A stretch of 64,000 nt of DNA from Stemphylium vesicarium. Its lineage: Eukaryota; Ascomycota; Dothideomycetes; Pleosporales; Pleosporaceae. The stretch spans positions 18,606-82,605 of the forward strand of contig QXCR01000204.1 in assembly GCA_004380135.1 (NCBI GenBank). The letters are read 5' to 3'. Positions 11,395 through 23,263 of the stretch are shown piece by piece (within the stretch, counting starts at the first letter, position 1; each line of letters begins with the position of its first letter). The notes under the pieces are model-generated. The model was given only the letters and a program-made list of their open reading frames with translations, was not told the origin of the DNA and did not search any database. The position numbers and the translations under genes were made by a program.

Positions 11395-12843
11395 CCACAA
11401 TCGTGAGCGGAACAAGCAGTGTAGTCTGGTTCGGAAGACGAGTCGTTTGTGTCAGCGTCGAGGTCATACCTGTCACCAAAGCCGATACCGCCGTCACCAT
11501 GTTCGAATTCGTTCGAGGTATAACCCTGAGTAGAGATGACACCTATCTCAGTCTTTTCCCAGCGGTCTGCCAAGTCCGCAGGCAACGCATGCACACCATC
11601 TCCGTACTGGTTTCGGATCTCCAAGCGATCCATTCCAGGGCAATACACTTCGAGCAATTTACTCGGATTAGTCCGGGCAATGTTAACGATATTGTCGAGA
11701 AGTGTGGCAAAGCGGCGGATGCCGTCCCTATTCTCTCTAGCCCAGGCTTGCACATCGTTCTTGACATTTTGCACTCGGATGTCTTCGAAGAGACCACTGC
11801 CATCGTGATAGGCGACAATGAAGTTAGATATCTGTTTGATCCAGAGTTGAGGAAAGATGTCGCTCATGTCGATATCTTTCTTGTACCTGCCTGAGCGCGT
11901 TTTCAGGTCGAATATAGATTGCTGTGGTACTGCAGACCCGCCGTGTGTGATCTTCACTGCATCAGGCTTGCTGATCGTAGTATTGGGTGGCTTGCTGATT
12001 GCTGCACCTTGGAATGCTTGAAGAAGATCATCTTGATTCACGGCAGTCTTTCCAGGCGCAGTATCAGTGACTGCTGGGGCCTCTCGGATGTAGCCATCGC
12101 TCTCGAAGCGTACAAGGCAGTCCAAGCCTCCGAACTCATATCGTATGATGCGTTGGTGAGTTTCAGAGCCTTGACGCTATGCTCCCATGTGGTGTATGCC
12201 TCTGGGAAAGTATGACCAAAGCCTCTAATATCCTCGATAACCTCTTTAGGGTCATTCTCTTTCCGTATGAAGAACACAGTCTCGCCGACGACCTCAACGT
12301 TGAAACGGAAAGCTTTGTCGATACCGCGGGCGAAGCGTAGGAGGTTGCTAAGAGTGCTCCTACATGCGAAGAGATCGGTGCTCGCAGCGTCGAATTCGGG
12401 GTCGGCCTCGACAACGGCATGCACGACAGGTGCCATTGGGTAGTTGGGATATCTTGCGGCGTTGGGGTCGCGGAAATATTGTCCACTATCTTCCTTCAAA
12501 CGCTGTGGTGCATGAAGTGGTGTCCATTGAGGAGGTTTACCTGGGTTTATTAGTCTGGACTGGCACCTAAGGAAGATAAATTACCTAGAACGACGATCGT
12601 AGGCACTTCGTCGTTGAGCCAGTTGTATGATGCGACATATTGGCAATCAGAAATCTCCGCCAGATTGATTGGTTTTAAGCTCAGGTCCGAGCTGTGAAAC
12701 TCCTTGACAAGGTCACCAAGCGGATGCTTGTCCAGGTCAGGTTTCATCGGCTCCCTGGTCTTCGTGAAGAACGAAGCTCTTCCGCCGCGGCCTCGCCCTC
12801 TCCGTGGAGCAAAGCCACCTCTACTGCCTGGGAATGAAGCCAT
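11370..12843 (-). pseudogene. Conserved fungal protein (often labelled geranylgeranyl pyrophosphate synthetase), frameshifted
   Basis: Exon 1 runs 12843-12585; a 44-nt intron (GTAATT ... CCCAG) ends at 12541; the rest runs 12540-11370. The protein starts MASFPGSRGGFAPRRGRGRG (RGG-like), then contains YVASYNWLNDEVPTIVVLG, SGQYFRDPNAARYPNYPM, RGFGHTFPEAYTTWEHSVK and RYEFGGLDCLVRFESDGY, and ends DYTACSAHDCGYCGKCTY. I recall this family being annotated in many ascomycete genomes as geranylgeranyl pyrophosphate synthetase, although no DDxxD prenyl-synthase motifs are visible, so the label is doubtful. Near 12165-12172 the frame shifts by one base between EHSVKA and HQRIIRYEF; the protein would otherwise be about 476 aa. 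Could be a sequencing error or a recent lesion, since both halves are otherwise intact. Confidence 0.6.
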
Positions 12844-13401
12844 GGAAGACGGTATGGCTGTGTTGAATGACTCTAGGGAATGGAGAATACAAGGCAGAGT
12901 ATTGTATCGGACGGAAAGCGATACGCCGACTTCAAGTAGGTGATGATACCTGAGACAAGGCTGAGTTCGTGTGGCGCGTTGTTTGCTCAACCTGCAGGTC
13001 GCACAATGCATGTCTCGTAGGCCTCAATTCGTCCAGAACTCACCGGGGCATGCAGGCAGACATGGCTCGATGCTGTGCCGCATAGCAACTGCGACTGTCT
13101 TCCAATCATTTGCACAGCCCGTTATTCAATGCATGTCTCGTAGGCCTCAATTCGTCCAGAACTCACTGGAGCATGCAGGAAGACATGGCTCGACGCTGTG
13201 CCATATAGCAACTGCGACGTCTTCCAATCACTTACAAAGCCCGTTATTAGAGAATCGTCGCGCATGAGCGGGGTTCGGTGTCACCTTCCTCCTTTTCATT
13301 CTGGAAGCTCAAAGAGCCAGATATCTCCTTTGTACAGTAATAGCGCACCGGCAGATTTCAGCTTATATTAACTGTCGGTACTGTACACAATACAAATCTC
13401 A
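12844..13401. other. Divergent intergenic region
   Basis: Separates the minus-strand frameshifted gene from the plus-strand helicase pseudogene. Its main content is the 123-bp tandem duplication at 13004-13248. No in-frame ATG for the helicase gene was found here. Confidence 0.4.
13004..13248. repeat. Tandem duplication, 123-bp unit, two copies
   Basis: Copy 1 (13004-13126) and copy 2 (13127-13248) both start CAATGCATGTCTCGTAGGCC and both end GCCCGTTATT. They differ at scattered sites, mostly C/T and G/A transitions, and by one missing base in copy 2. Not coding in any supported frame. Confidence 0.85.
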
Positions 13402-16400
13402 CACATAGCGGACCAAGAGGCGGCGGCGAAGCGAGCCACGGGGCTGACGAGGCTCTTCAACGCGACCATTCACGGCCATCGCGAAATCAAGACGGCGGGT
13501 GACAGTGATAGGTTTTTGGAGGCATTGTGTGCTCAAGAAGACGTGTCGAAGTGCGTGGAATGTCTGATCGCATCTCCGGCAGGGTTAGATGCCTTAGGTA
13601 GCGCGTTCAGACGTCATGTCTCCGGTGATTGCGACTTCCTCAACGGCTTGGCAACTGCCACAATCTTACACTTTTCGAAGCCATCTGTGAAACAACTCTA
13701 CGGCGGCCAGTTTCTATAGCGCGTCCTCGAACAAATCGTACAACCTCCCACATTCTGGAACACGCTCATTAACGCGCATGATACTCGCGTGCTCTCCAGC
13801 GACGGCACTCGCGCATTCGCGTGGCTGCTACACGAGCTGCTGTACATTCGCTCCGAGGATATCCCAGACATACGAGACATTGCAGAGCGCATCACCAACA
13901 ATGTGTCTTTCATCAATTCAGACTCCCTGGATGTGCGCAACATAGTTCATAAGATCAAGCACGTCCTAGACAGCACATCCGATGAGTCCGCCGACGGCCC
14001 GGGCGGGCGACACGACAACGACTTCGCGCAAATCCATAAGATCAAGCTCCTACCAACTCCAGACGAATTCGCATCTTCCGAGCATCCGTTTTATAGACGG
14101 GCGGATTCTATCGCATCTGCTACCCCGCAGAGCCGCGGCCTAACCCATGTTAATAACCAATTTCGCCTTCTTCGCGAGGATCTTCTGGGTGAGCTGCGCA
14201 ACGATTTCCAGATCGCTAGTGGCCAGAAGAAAGGCCGATGAAAGATAATCCTCGCCCATCTGAAGTATGCCGGCATCGACTGCGGACTAGAGACGAAACG
14301 CAAGCCTTGCTCGTTAAAACTTCTTTGCCAGGACGATATTCCACAGCTGCGCAACGTCAAGGCCGTTAATCGCAAGAAGTACCTCGCCGACAACAAGAAC
14401 GTCCTAAAGCACCAGTCGCTCGGCTGCCTCATCAGCAACGGCAATATTGTTGCATTCGCAACTGTGGACCGCGATGAAGACCTCCTTGCTCAGCAACCTG
14501 CTATCGTCGTGCTGCGAGTGGCTGACGCTAGCTCATTCGGCAAAGTGCTGATGGCATGTAAGCTTGCAGCGGATCTTTACTTTGTACAAGTAGATACTGC
14601 TGTGTTTGCATATGAGCCTATCCTCAAATGTCTTCAGTCCTTGACCGAGCTGCCACTTAAGGACCAGCTCCTCAGTCTTACTCCAAGTTCCGCTGAAGCG
14701 GTCTCTGGTATTCAACCAACCGAGACCATCAATACCATCCGCGACCACTAGGAAGAAGACCTCCAAGAAATCATTAGGAGTACACATTCAATCAAGCTTG
14801 ATCAGGCCCAAGCAGAGTCACTGCTGACCGGTCTGCTAAAGAGAGTCAGCCTCATTCAAGGCCCACCAGGCACCGGCAAAAGCTTCATCGGAGCACTTAT
14901 TGCAAAGATATTACACGATCATACCAACGAGACTATACTTATCCTCACGTATACAAATCATGCTCTAGATCAATTCCTGGAAGACATCCAAAAGGCCGGC
15001 ATCCCGGCTACTTCGATCGTGCGGCTAGGATCAAAGTCGAATGCCAACACTCATGCACTTACCATTAGAGAACAGCCGAACAACTATAAGATGACTGGAC
15101 AAACATGGACCATGATCCAAGATCAAAAGGCAGAAGCGGAATCCTATCATGACGCCCTAGTCACAAGGATGTCATCTTTCGCTTCTACGCGGCTCAGCGA
15201 ACAGATGCTTCTCGACTTCTTAGAGTTCTCTAATGATTCAGAATACTTTGATGCGTTCGTTGTACCCAACAACGAGGACGGGATAATGGTAATAGGGAAG
15301 AAGAACAAACGTGTCGACAAGTACTATCTCGTCAAGAGATGGGTCAAGGGTGAAGACGCAGGCGTCTTTACCAATCATGCCACGCAAACCTATCCTCACG
15401 TTTGGAATGTTCCGCCGCAGATCCGCGTTGGACTTCAAGCGCAGTGGAATAGGACAATTCTTGAAGAGCGAGTCACCGAAATTAGCACGCTTGCCGACAA
15501 GTACAACAAGTGTCGTGCCCAGATCGATCAACTATTCCGCAAGAAGAACTTCCACGTGCTTGGTCAGAAACGCATCATAGGGTATACTACCACGGCGGCT
15601 GCCATGTACACCAACGAAATTCGCAACGCTTCACCTGGCATCGTTTTGGTGGAAGAAGCTGGAGAGATCCTGGAGAGTCGTATACTCACAGCTGTGACTC
15701 CGACAACGAAGCAACTCATCCTGATTGGCGATCACAAGCAGCTGCGGCCCAAAGTCAACAACTATGCCTTAACTGTGGAGAAAGGGGATGGGTACGATCT
15801 TAACGTCTCCCTGTTTGAACGCCTCGTACTTAGCGGAGTTCCTCATACCACCCTCAGTAAGCAGCATCGTATGCGCCCTGAGATCTCATCCCTTGTCAGA
15901 GCACTCACTTATCCGGAATTAGAAGACGCTGAGAAGACTCAAGGTCGACCGGATCTTCGCGGGTTTCAAAGTAATGTTGTATTCGTGTCACATTCGCGTC
16001 CTGAGCTCAACGCAGTAAGGATCGCCGACCGTCGTGATAGTGGCGCAAATTCCAGTAAGGAGAACTTGTACGAGGCTGAGATGGTGCTGAAATGCGTACG
16101 ATATCTTGGTCAGCAGGGCTATGGGACAGAAGATATCGTGGTGCTTACACCCTACCTGGGTCAGCTGTACCTACTGGTAAACACTCTGTCCAAGGAAAAC
16201 GATCCCACCCTCAATGATTTGGATTTCCACGAGCTGATCCAAGCGGGTCTAATCACACCAGCTAGTGCAAACATCTCCAAGCGCAAGCTTCGCATATCAA
16301 CTATCGATAACTACCAAGGAGAAGAGAGCGATATCGTCATCGCATGCCTCACTCGAAGTAACGACGCTGGTGATATCGGCTTCATGTCGTCTCCTCAGCG

Positions 16401-19400
16401 CGTCAACGTGCTACTGTCGCGGGCGCGAAACGGGTTAACCATGATTGGCAACGCAGACACTTTCATGAACAGTCGCAAAGGCAAGGAAGTATGGGTACTA
16501 CTTATAGATCAATTAAAGCGAGATGGCTACGTTTACAATGGCTTCCCCGTCAAATGCGAGTGGCATCTAGACAAAACCACACTCTTGACTAAGAAAGAGC
16601 AATTTGACGAGGTATGCCCGGACGGCGGCTGTTCTAAGCCTTATAGCAAATTACTTAACTGCGGCATCCACACCTGTCCCCACCAATGCCATCAGTTGCA
16701 GGATCACTCGCGAATGGATTGCAAAGTCATCATCTCTTCGACTTATCCTAATAACCATAAGACTACAAGAAAGTGCCATGACAAGGCCGCGGCACATTGC
16801 CGGAAATGCGAAGCCGAAGTGCGAGCGCGAGAAAAGAAGCGTCAACGAGACCACGAGCTAGACGAAGAGCGTGAGGCTAAACAACGCGCATACGCTGCAC
16901 GACTAGTCGAGGTTGATGAAGAGATCCAGCACCAGAAGCGCGTTCTAAAAGAATAGGCCGAGGACAGAGACCGCCAGCAAGCGCTTAAACAGAAGAAGCA
17001 AGATCTTCACAACCTACACGAGAGGGTTCAAAATCCTAGAAAGCCACCAGTTCCAGCATCTTCAACTACCAAGGCCACTGCGGCACCACCAAACGACACC
17101 TCAGGACGACAAAGCGAGAACGCCGCGCCCACGACATCTAATCACGGTGACAAGGATACAGCCAACGCCAAAGCCACGTCGCCAGATCAAGATCAGGACC
17201 AGGACTAGAACCAATCTGATTGGGATAAGAGCGAAGCTAGAGATGATTGGGAATGGCAGAAGAGATATGAGGGTGCGGAAAACGAGGCTCTTGATTCCAT
17301 GGTACCGATGATAGGGCTAGAGTCTGTGAAGCAGCAATTCCTCGCAATCAAGGCCAAAGTTGATACAGTCGTGCGACAAAACGTATCGCTCAAAGGAGAG
17401 CGTTTCGGTGCCGCTCTGCTAGGCAATCCCGGAACAGGGAAAACAACTGTGGCTAGGTACTATTCGAAGTTTCTAGTTAAGGTAGGAGCTCTGCCTGGTG
17501 GCCATTTCGTTGAGAGCTCCGGATCAGCTCTTGCAAATGATGGCGTGTCCGCTTGCAAAGCCCACATCGACAATATACTCCAAGCAGGAGGTGGCGTGTT
17601 CTTCATCGATGAGGCATATCAACTGGTATCTGGAAATAGTCCTGGCGGCAAAGCGGTGCTGGACTACCTGCTTGCCGAAATTGAGAATCTGACTGGCAGG
17701 TTACCACAAGCAGATGGAAGCCTTCTTCTCCCACAACCCTAGCATCCCAAGCCGTATACCAATTCGAATGGAGTTCCAAGACTACGAGGACCGCGAGTTA
17801 CAACAGATCTTCTGCCAGTACATCGACAAGAAGTATTCCGGGCGCATGAAGATTGAAGATGGTATGAACGGCCTTTACGTACGTATCGTTGCGCGACGCA
17901 TTGGTCGTGGTCGGGGCCGCGATGGCTTTGGTAACACTCGTGAAGTCCAAAACAAGATCGCGCAGATTACTAAGCGCCAAGCCAAGCGACTGCGTAAAGC
18001 AAGACGAGCTGGCACGAGGCCAGATGACCATCTTCTTAGTAAGGAGGATTTGATCGGTCCAGAGCCCTCGTCGGTGCTCAAGAACAACGCAGCGTGGACA
18101 AAGCTGCAAACGCTTACTAGTTTGACCTCGGTCAATGAATCGGTACAGGTTCTTCTCGACGGTATACAGACCAACTACCAGCTTGAACTGAAGGAGAAGC
18201 CCATCATACAATATTCGCTGAACCGTTGCCTCGTCGGCTCTCCAGGAACAGGAAAGACCTCCGTAGCCAAACTATACGGCCGCATTCTAGCTGACATTAG
18301 GCTTCTTTCTCTTGGCGAAGTCATTGTAAAGGATCCAGCAGATTTTGTCGGCAACGTTATAGGAGGCTCGGAAGCTAACACAAAAGCCATCCTGGCGTCC
18401 ACAATCGGTAAAGTTCTCATTATTAATGAGGCTTACGTGCTAGCTAAAGCTAGCGGTCCCAATGGTGACCCCTTCAAAGCCGCAGTCATCGACACCATTG
18501 TTGCCGAAGTTCAGAGCACCGCAGGCGAAGACCGATGCGTGCTTTTGCTAGGTTACAAGGACCAGATAGAAGAGATATTTCGAGATATTAACCCTGAGCT
18601 TGTGTCACGGTTTGGAGACTCTCCTGCCTCATGGGCAAACAGTCCCTCTTGCCTCACGTGCAGTGGCACCTCACCTCTGGTAAGACGATGCTGCCTATCC
18701 TACACTAGCGCTGTTTACAGCTACCCACGTATACATACTGCTCGTAGCAACACACAATACAACCTCAGTTCAATCCTTCAAAATCTTCCTGCATATGCGC
18801 TGTTCACACACCGCGACAGCTTGCGAGGCGATTCCCACTGGAATCTGCGTTCGTCTTTGAAGACTTCAATGACGCTGAGCTTGGTCAGATCTTTGACTTC
18901 AAACTCAAGGATATCGGGTTTGATGCGACAGACCAAGCCAAGAAGGTAAGATTGAATACCAGGTAGTATACACCCAAGCTAATACGTTTCAGGTCGCCAT
19001 GGAGGTCATACAACGTGCGCGCAATCGCCCAAACTTCGGCAACGCAGGCGAAGTCAACATCATCCTAGATCGTGCAAAGGCGTTACATCAGAAGCACATA
19101 ACTTCTGCTAAAGTCAAGCAATTTGGCATGTTTGAAGCTATCGACTTTGACCCGGACTTCGACCGCGGTGAGCGTGCAGCCACTAAGGTATCGGCTCTAT
19201 TCCAAGGCGTCGTAGGATGCGAGGAACTCATTAAACAGTTTCAGGGTTATCAAACCACAGCGGCCAACATGAAAGCTCTCGGGATGGATGCTCGAGAGCA
19301 ACTGCCTTTTAACTTCCTGTTCAAGGGACCGCCTGGTACGGGCAAAACTACTACAGCTGCAAAGATGGGCAAGATCTTCTACGACATGGGCTTCCTCAGC

Positions 19401-20655
19401 CAGGCGAAGGTGGTGGAATGCTCTGCTACAGATCTGATTGGACAGTATGTGGGTCATACTGGGCCGAAGGTACAGAAGCTCATGGAGAAAGCCATAGGTA
19501 AGGTTCTCTTTATCGATGAAGCTTATCGCCTTGGAGAGGGCCAGTTCGCCGTTGAAGCGATGGATGAGCTAGTCGACTGCTTGACCAAGCCGAAGTTTGC
19601 GCAGAAGCTCGTGGTCATTCTGGCCGGCTACGACAAGGATATTGATCGATTGATGAGCATGAATCCCGGTCTTACTAGTCGCTTCCCCGAAACCGTTATG
19701 TTCAAGCATATTGAACCGGAGACATGTCTGGAGCTTCTCGTCAAGGTTCTCGCGGATTTACAGAAAAAGAAGAAAGCACCGCTTGATCTCTCGGTCGTCG
19801 ACCCGCCGTCAGCGCAATTACGACAACAGCTACTGCAGCTGTTTCGTAGGTTGTCACTACTGGAGTCATGGGGCAACGCCCGCGACGTCGGATCTCTGGC
19901 CAAGAGCATGTTCCAGGCACTCATTTCCACCGCTGTGCCTCCTATCGCTAGCCTCGTACTTACGGAAACGATTGTCGTCCACGCCATGGGGGAGATGTTG
20001 GACGAACGTCTGCAACGAACCGCCGCTGCAGGCACAAATCGATTTGATAAGCAAAGGCCCTCACAATCAATGCCACACTCACAAATACAAGACCATACTC
20101 CAGCAGCTGCGCAAGGCCCAACTTCCGCCACGAACACCCCCCCCGGGAGCGACCAACACGAACAAGCAAGAAGACAAAGCGAAGCTAACGAAGAAGAAGC
20201 CTAAACCTGACGCAGAGCAAGAAGACCCTGTCGACTCCATCTTCAAAGCCAAGCGCAACCCAGGCGTCTCCGACGAAGTATGGGAGCAATTAGAACGCGA
20301 CAAACACGCCATGGTCGCCAAAGAGCGCGAGTTTCGTCGTCTGCAAGAAGAGAAGCGTCAGTACGAAGAGAGCATCAAAGAGTTCATTCTCGCGGAGAAG
20401 GCCGCTGCCGATGAAGAAGAGCGACGTGTCCGCGAGCAAGCGCGCATTGTAGCTGAACTAGAGAGGCGACGTCGCGACGAGGAGTTGGCGGCTATTGAGA
20501 AGGAGCAACAGAAGGTGATGAAGCAGCAGAAGAAGTTGAAGGTGTTAGGACCGTGTCCAATAGGGTATTAGTGGATTAAGCAGGCTAGTGGGTATAGATG
20601 TGCGGGTGGGAGTCATACGCTTTCTGATGCTAGTATTGATGCATTTTGTCTCTAA
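13402..20655 (+). pseudogene. NF-X1 helicase with three CbbX-type AAA+ domains, pseudogene
   Basis: The family protein is a very large fungal relative of ZNFX1: an N-terminal region, an SF1 helicase, an NF-X1 zinc finger, then three CbbX/SpoVK-like AAA+ ATPases and a coiled coil. Visible parts: RATGLTRLFNATIHG at the start; helicase motifs GPPGTGKS, VLVEEAGE, LIGDHKQLRP, SKQHRMRPE, STIDNYQGEE and LLSRARNGL (14860-16440); Cys/His finger 16612-16730; AAA1 GNPGTGKTT and FFIDEAYQL; AAA2 GSPGTGKTS; AAA3 GPPGTGKTT and LFIDEAYRL; coiled coil 20230-20530. In-frame stops: TAG 13717, TGA 14239, TAG 14749, TAG 16954, TAG 17206, TAG 20569. A short deletion near 17700 (about 20 bp) breaks AAA1, about 200 extra bases follow NPEL near 18600 in AAA2, and the run of eight C at 20137-20144 shifts the frame. 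AAA2 Walker B reads IINEAY, losing its Asp. An intron near 18947-18993 keeps good signals. Not functional as read. Confidence 0.85.
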
Positions 20656-20955
20656 GGAAAGGAGTAGTGGAGCGCACAGCCAATCGAGCACAGAGAAAAA
20701 TACAACAAGACTAAGCAAATAACATGGTCCTAGTCTACGAGAGACGGCCACTCTAGTTTGCATCCAACTCATGCGGTCCAACAATATCTAGTACACTACT
20801 ACTAAGTTATGCGTGTGCTTCAAAACGCATCTCCGCAACGCAGGGCGGTACTTATAGCATGCGATAGGGACGAAAGCGGATAGAACAGTACTCTTATGTA
20901 ATTCTCGGCTGTGCTACTCGGCATAGATCATCATATAGTCAAAGCGCAAGTAGGA
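20656..20955. other. Intergenic region left of transposase 1
   Basis: Between two convergent relics. I searched for a terminal inverted repeat matching the right side of the transposase and found none that is convincing. Confidence 0.35.
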
Positions 20956-22524
20956 CTATATGGCTAAGATAGTGCAGTAGTCTCCTAGGCCCATCGCTTC
21001 GATCTCGTCTTGCGCGGCTTCCACCTCACTTTTCCGGATCCTTTTAGCGAGCACTTGTTTGGACTGGCCGCATTTGCGTTTCGCTCCGCGCTTCCGTTCT
21101 TGAGCAGCTGCTTCCTTTGCATCTCGCTTCGCCTGAGCCTTAATAATATCACCATAGCTCATCACATTTGCTTCGCCAACCTTGGTAGACCGAACCGACT
21201 TGCGGCAGTTTCTCTCGTTGTTCTGCTCGAACAAAAGCCGATCTTCGTCAAGGAGAAGGGCACATTCTGCGAACGACTTCTGGCTTGAGCTATCCAGCTG
21301 TTGAGTGTGCAGCGCGGTCAGAGCCTCCGATGTCACTGGTGTTCGAAGTACTTCAGAATTTGCGTTTGTGGGTTGCTCGATGTCTTGAAGGACTCGGTGC
21401 GGGTCAAACGGGTACAACCCTGTCTTTGACCAGCCAGCCTTGATGTTTCGGGGGGTGAGCGCCTGCTCGCGCGCACGTCTATAGAGCGATGTGAAATGCT
21501 GCTTGCGAACAGTATTGGCGCCACCTCGGTACAGTCTCTCAACCTGTTCACGGTATGCGGCCTTCAAAGGGCCAAACGGTCCAACATCACACGGCTGGAG
21601 CTTGCGTGAGGTGTGTGACGGTACACGGCACAAGATAATGTCGTTCTCGAAGCAAAATTTGAGGATCTCAAGCGACTCATGCGTCCCGAAACCATCGCAC
21701 ATAAGGAGCCGGGCTTTCCCGTCCGCCCGCAGCCTGGTCTGGGGATCAAACACAAGCCTCAGCCAATCGAAGCTAATCTGGGAGTCCGTGAAGCCGGATT
21801 GCGAGCATGCAAAGTGCCACCCTGGAGTGGGATACGTCGTCCACGTGCTTCGGAGAGTGGCCGCTGGCCAAACGATTAGTGGATGCAGGGACCTACCGTC
21901 GGCGAAGATGCATTCGATTGCGGTGATCATTGTCCGCTCGAAGCCTGCGCCTCTATAAGCGCGCAGATCATCTCTAACCTTGAGCGAGCCAAGCATGCTC
22001 AACATTACGCCTGTTACATCCATGTTATACACGTTTTCGAGCTCGATGTCCGCTCTGTCTAGTTCCGTCTCGACGATGTTGAACCAGTGCAATACCTTTT
22101 CGTGGATGTTGTGATCATGACAGTTCCATTCCAGCGCTTCCACTCGCTTCGGCTTGAGCTCAAAGTGGCGTTTATAGAAGGCTTGCGGCCAGTTCTTGCC
22201 AGGAGGGCGGATCGTTTGGCTTACTGCAGGCGCTTGGAAGATGGAAGCGCGCTGGCATGCGATGACATGGGCTAATGAACGCAGATGCTTGGCCGGGATG
22301 GGAAAGCCGTTTTCAGACATGCGCAGCAAGTACTGGACAAGAGCTTCCTCTTCTGACGGTGTAAGATACTGTTGGCCTCTCGCCTTGTCCTGTAACGAGG
22401 GTCGCCCATGTGCGCGGTGCCACAAGGTAGTGTAAGGGATCTCGCCAGACTTAGATAGAGCGACCAAAGTTTTACCTTCAGCTGGGTCGAGACCCTTAGA
22501 GAGCACAGCACTGGCACTGTCCAT
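20956..22524 (-). CDS. Pogo/Fot1-family transposase 1 (intact frame)
   Basis: A DDE transposase of the pogo/Fot1 branch of Tc1/mariner that would excise and insert DNA at TA sites. I start at the ATG giving MDSASAVLSKG (522 aa), which lines up with transposase 2; the frame is open to 22608 without similarity. The psq-type HTH contains SGEIPYTTLWHRAHGRPS, followed by the CENP-B/Tc5-like DNA-binding half (GKNWPQAFYKRHFELKPKRV). All three catalytic Asp are present: YNMDVTGVM, MCDGFGTHES and LQPCDVGPF. The usual Glu after the first Asp is Val here, a non-catalytic change. The C-terminus is basic (AQERKRGAKRKCGQSKQ). No stop or frameshift, so it could be active, but no terminal repeats were found around it. 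Confidence 0.85.
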   Translation of the reverse strand: MDSASAVLSKGLDPAEGKTLVALSKSGEIPYTTLWHRAHGRPSLQDKARGQQYLTPSEEEALVQYLLRMSENGFPIPAKHLRSLAHVIACQRASIFQAPAVSQTIRPPGKNWPQAFYKRHFELKPKRVEALEWNCHDHNIHEKVLHWFNIVETELDRADIELENVYNMDVTGVMLSMLGSLKVRDDLRAYRGAGFERTMITAIECIFADGRSLHPLIVWPAATLRSTWTTYPTPGWHFACSQSGFTDSQISFDWLRLVFDPQTRLRADGKARLLMCDGFGTHESLEILKFCFENDIILCRVPSHTSRKLQPCDVGPFGPLKAAYREQVERLYRGGANTVRKQHFTSLYRRAREQALTPRNIKAGWSKTGLYPFDPHRVLQDIEQPTNANSEVLRTPVTSEALTALHTQQLDSSSQKSFAECALLLDEDRLLFEQNNERNCRKSVRSTKVGEANVMSYGDIIKAQAKRDAKEAAAQERKRGAKRKCGQSKQVLAKRIRKSEVEAAQDEIEAMGLGDYCTILAI

Positions 22525-22932
22525 TTTGCACTCGCAACGATGTTGGTGGAAGAGCCAGGGAAGGAGAATGCGGGAGAGGGAGGGAACGAGCAAGCGAAAG
22601 AGCAGCAAGTGCGCGACAGCACTTTTGGAGGCTCATTGCTGACAAGCCATTGTTAGAACGCTGCAGCGCTTGACTTTCGCCAATGCAACGCAGTGCAATA
22701 ATTTTGCCTGATATTGCTAGATCAAACAATCCTCTCAGTGTCAATGTACCTCACCAAGGGGGTGTGAGCGATTGGGACAGCGGCACGCGAGGCCGCTGGA
22801 GGGGCATGATCTGCAGCGCCCCACCCGCCATCGCCCTCTCTGCACAGGGCTTCCCCTCAACGCTCCGCTGTCAGCTGGCAGCTCTCAGCTCTCAGCTTGT
22901 CGATCAGCCTACAAGGAGAACGCTCGCCCGCC
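22525..22932. other. Region between transposase 1 and patatin fragment
   Basis: Holds the presumed 5' leader of transposase 1 (minus) and the promoter side of the patatin fragment (plus). No terminal repeat or other feature established. Confidence 0.35.
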
Positions 22933-23263
22933 ATGGACGCGCCCTGTTCGTCCGACGTTGATCTGTCCTCCGACGTTGATCTGTCCTTGCATACCGCACG
23001 ACTATCAGAGCGCGGTCCATCACCAGAAATCTCGATGGCGACGCGCCTCGTGACCCAGCGCGGCGGCAGGCCCGACCCCGCTTGACACCACCGGCCTCTG
23101 CCTGCTGTCGCTCGACGGCGGCGGCGTGCGCGGACTGTTGTCCCTATACATTCTCACGGGCCTCATGGCGCGGCTGAACCACCAACACCAGAGCGACGGT
23201 CTTGCTCGAGTCAAGCCGTGCGAGGTGTTCGACCTCATCGGCGGCACAAGCACGGGCGGGTAG
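22933..23263 (+). pseudogene. Patatin-like phospholipase domain, truncated 5' fragment
   Basis: The ATG at 22933 starts MDAPCSSDVDLSSD. Further on the sequence encodes GLCLLSLDGGGVRGLLSLYI and CEVFDLIGGTSTGG: the patatin oxyanion motif DGGGxRG and the nucleophile elbow GTSTGG. A one-base shift near 23080 separates the start from the domain (the first frame ends at TGA 23083). Coding similarity stops at a GTAGGTGAAC splice donor directly after GTSTGG, and the next exon, with the catalytic Asp, is absent: a G-rich/pyrimidine repeat and an unrelated gene follow. In fungi patatin domains often form the N-terminus of NLR proteins, so this may be the head of a broken NLR. Confidence 0.75.

Noticed and set aside
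11369..12843. Prenyl synthase function for the frameshifted gene
   Set aside because: No DDxxD motifs or helical prenyl-synthase pattern; the label seems to be inherited annotation.
19711..20200. Start of an independent gene at 19711
   Set aside because: The first part is a shifted reading of the AAA3 domain; only the part after the C run at 20137 is real and belongs to the same pseudogene.
20650..22960. Terminal repeats around transposase 1
   Set aside because: Several short matches (for example GCAACGCAG) are in direct, not inverted, orientation or too short; no boundary can be supported.
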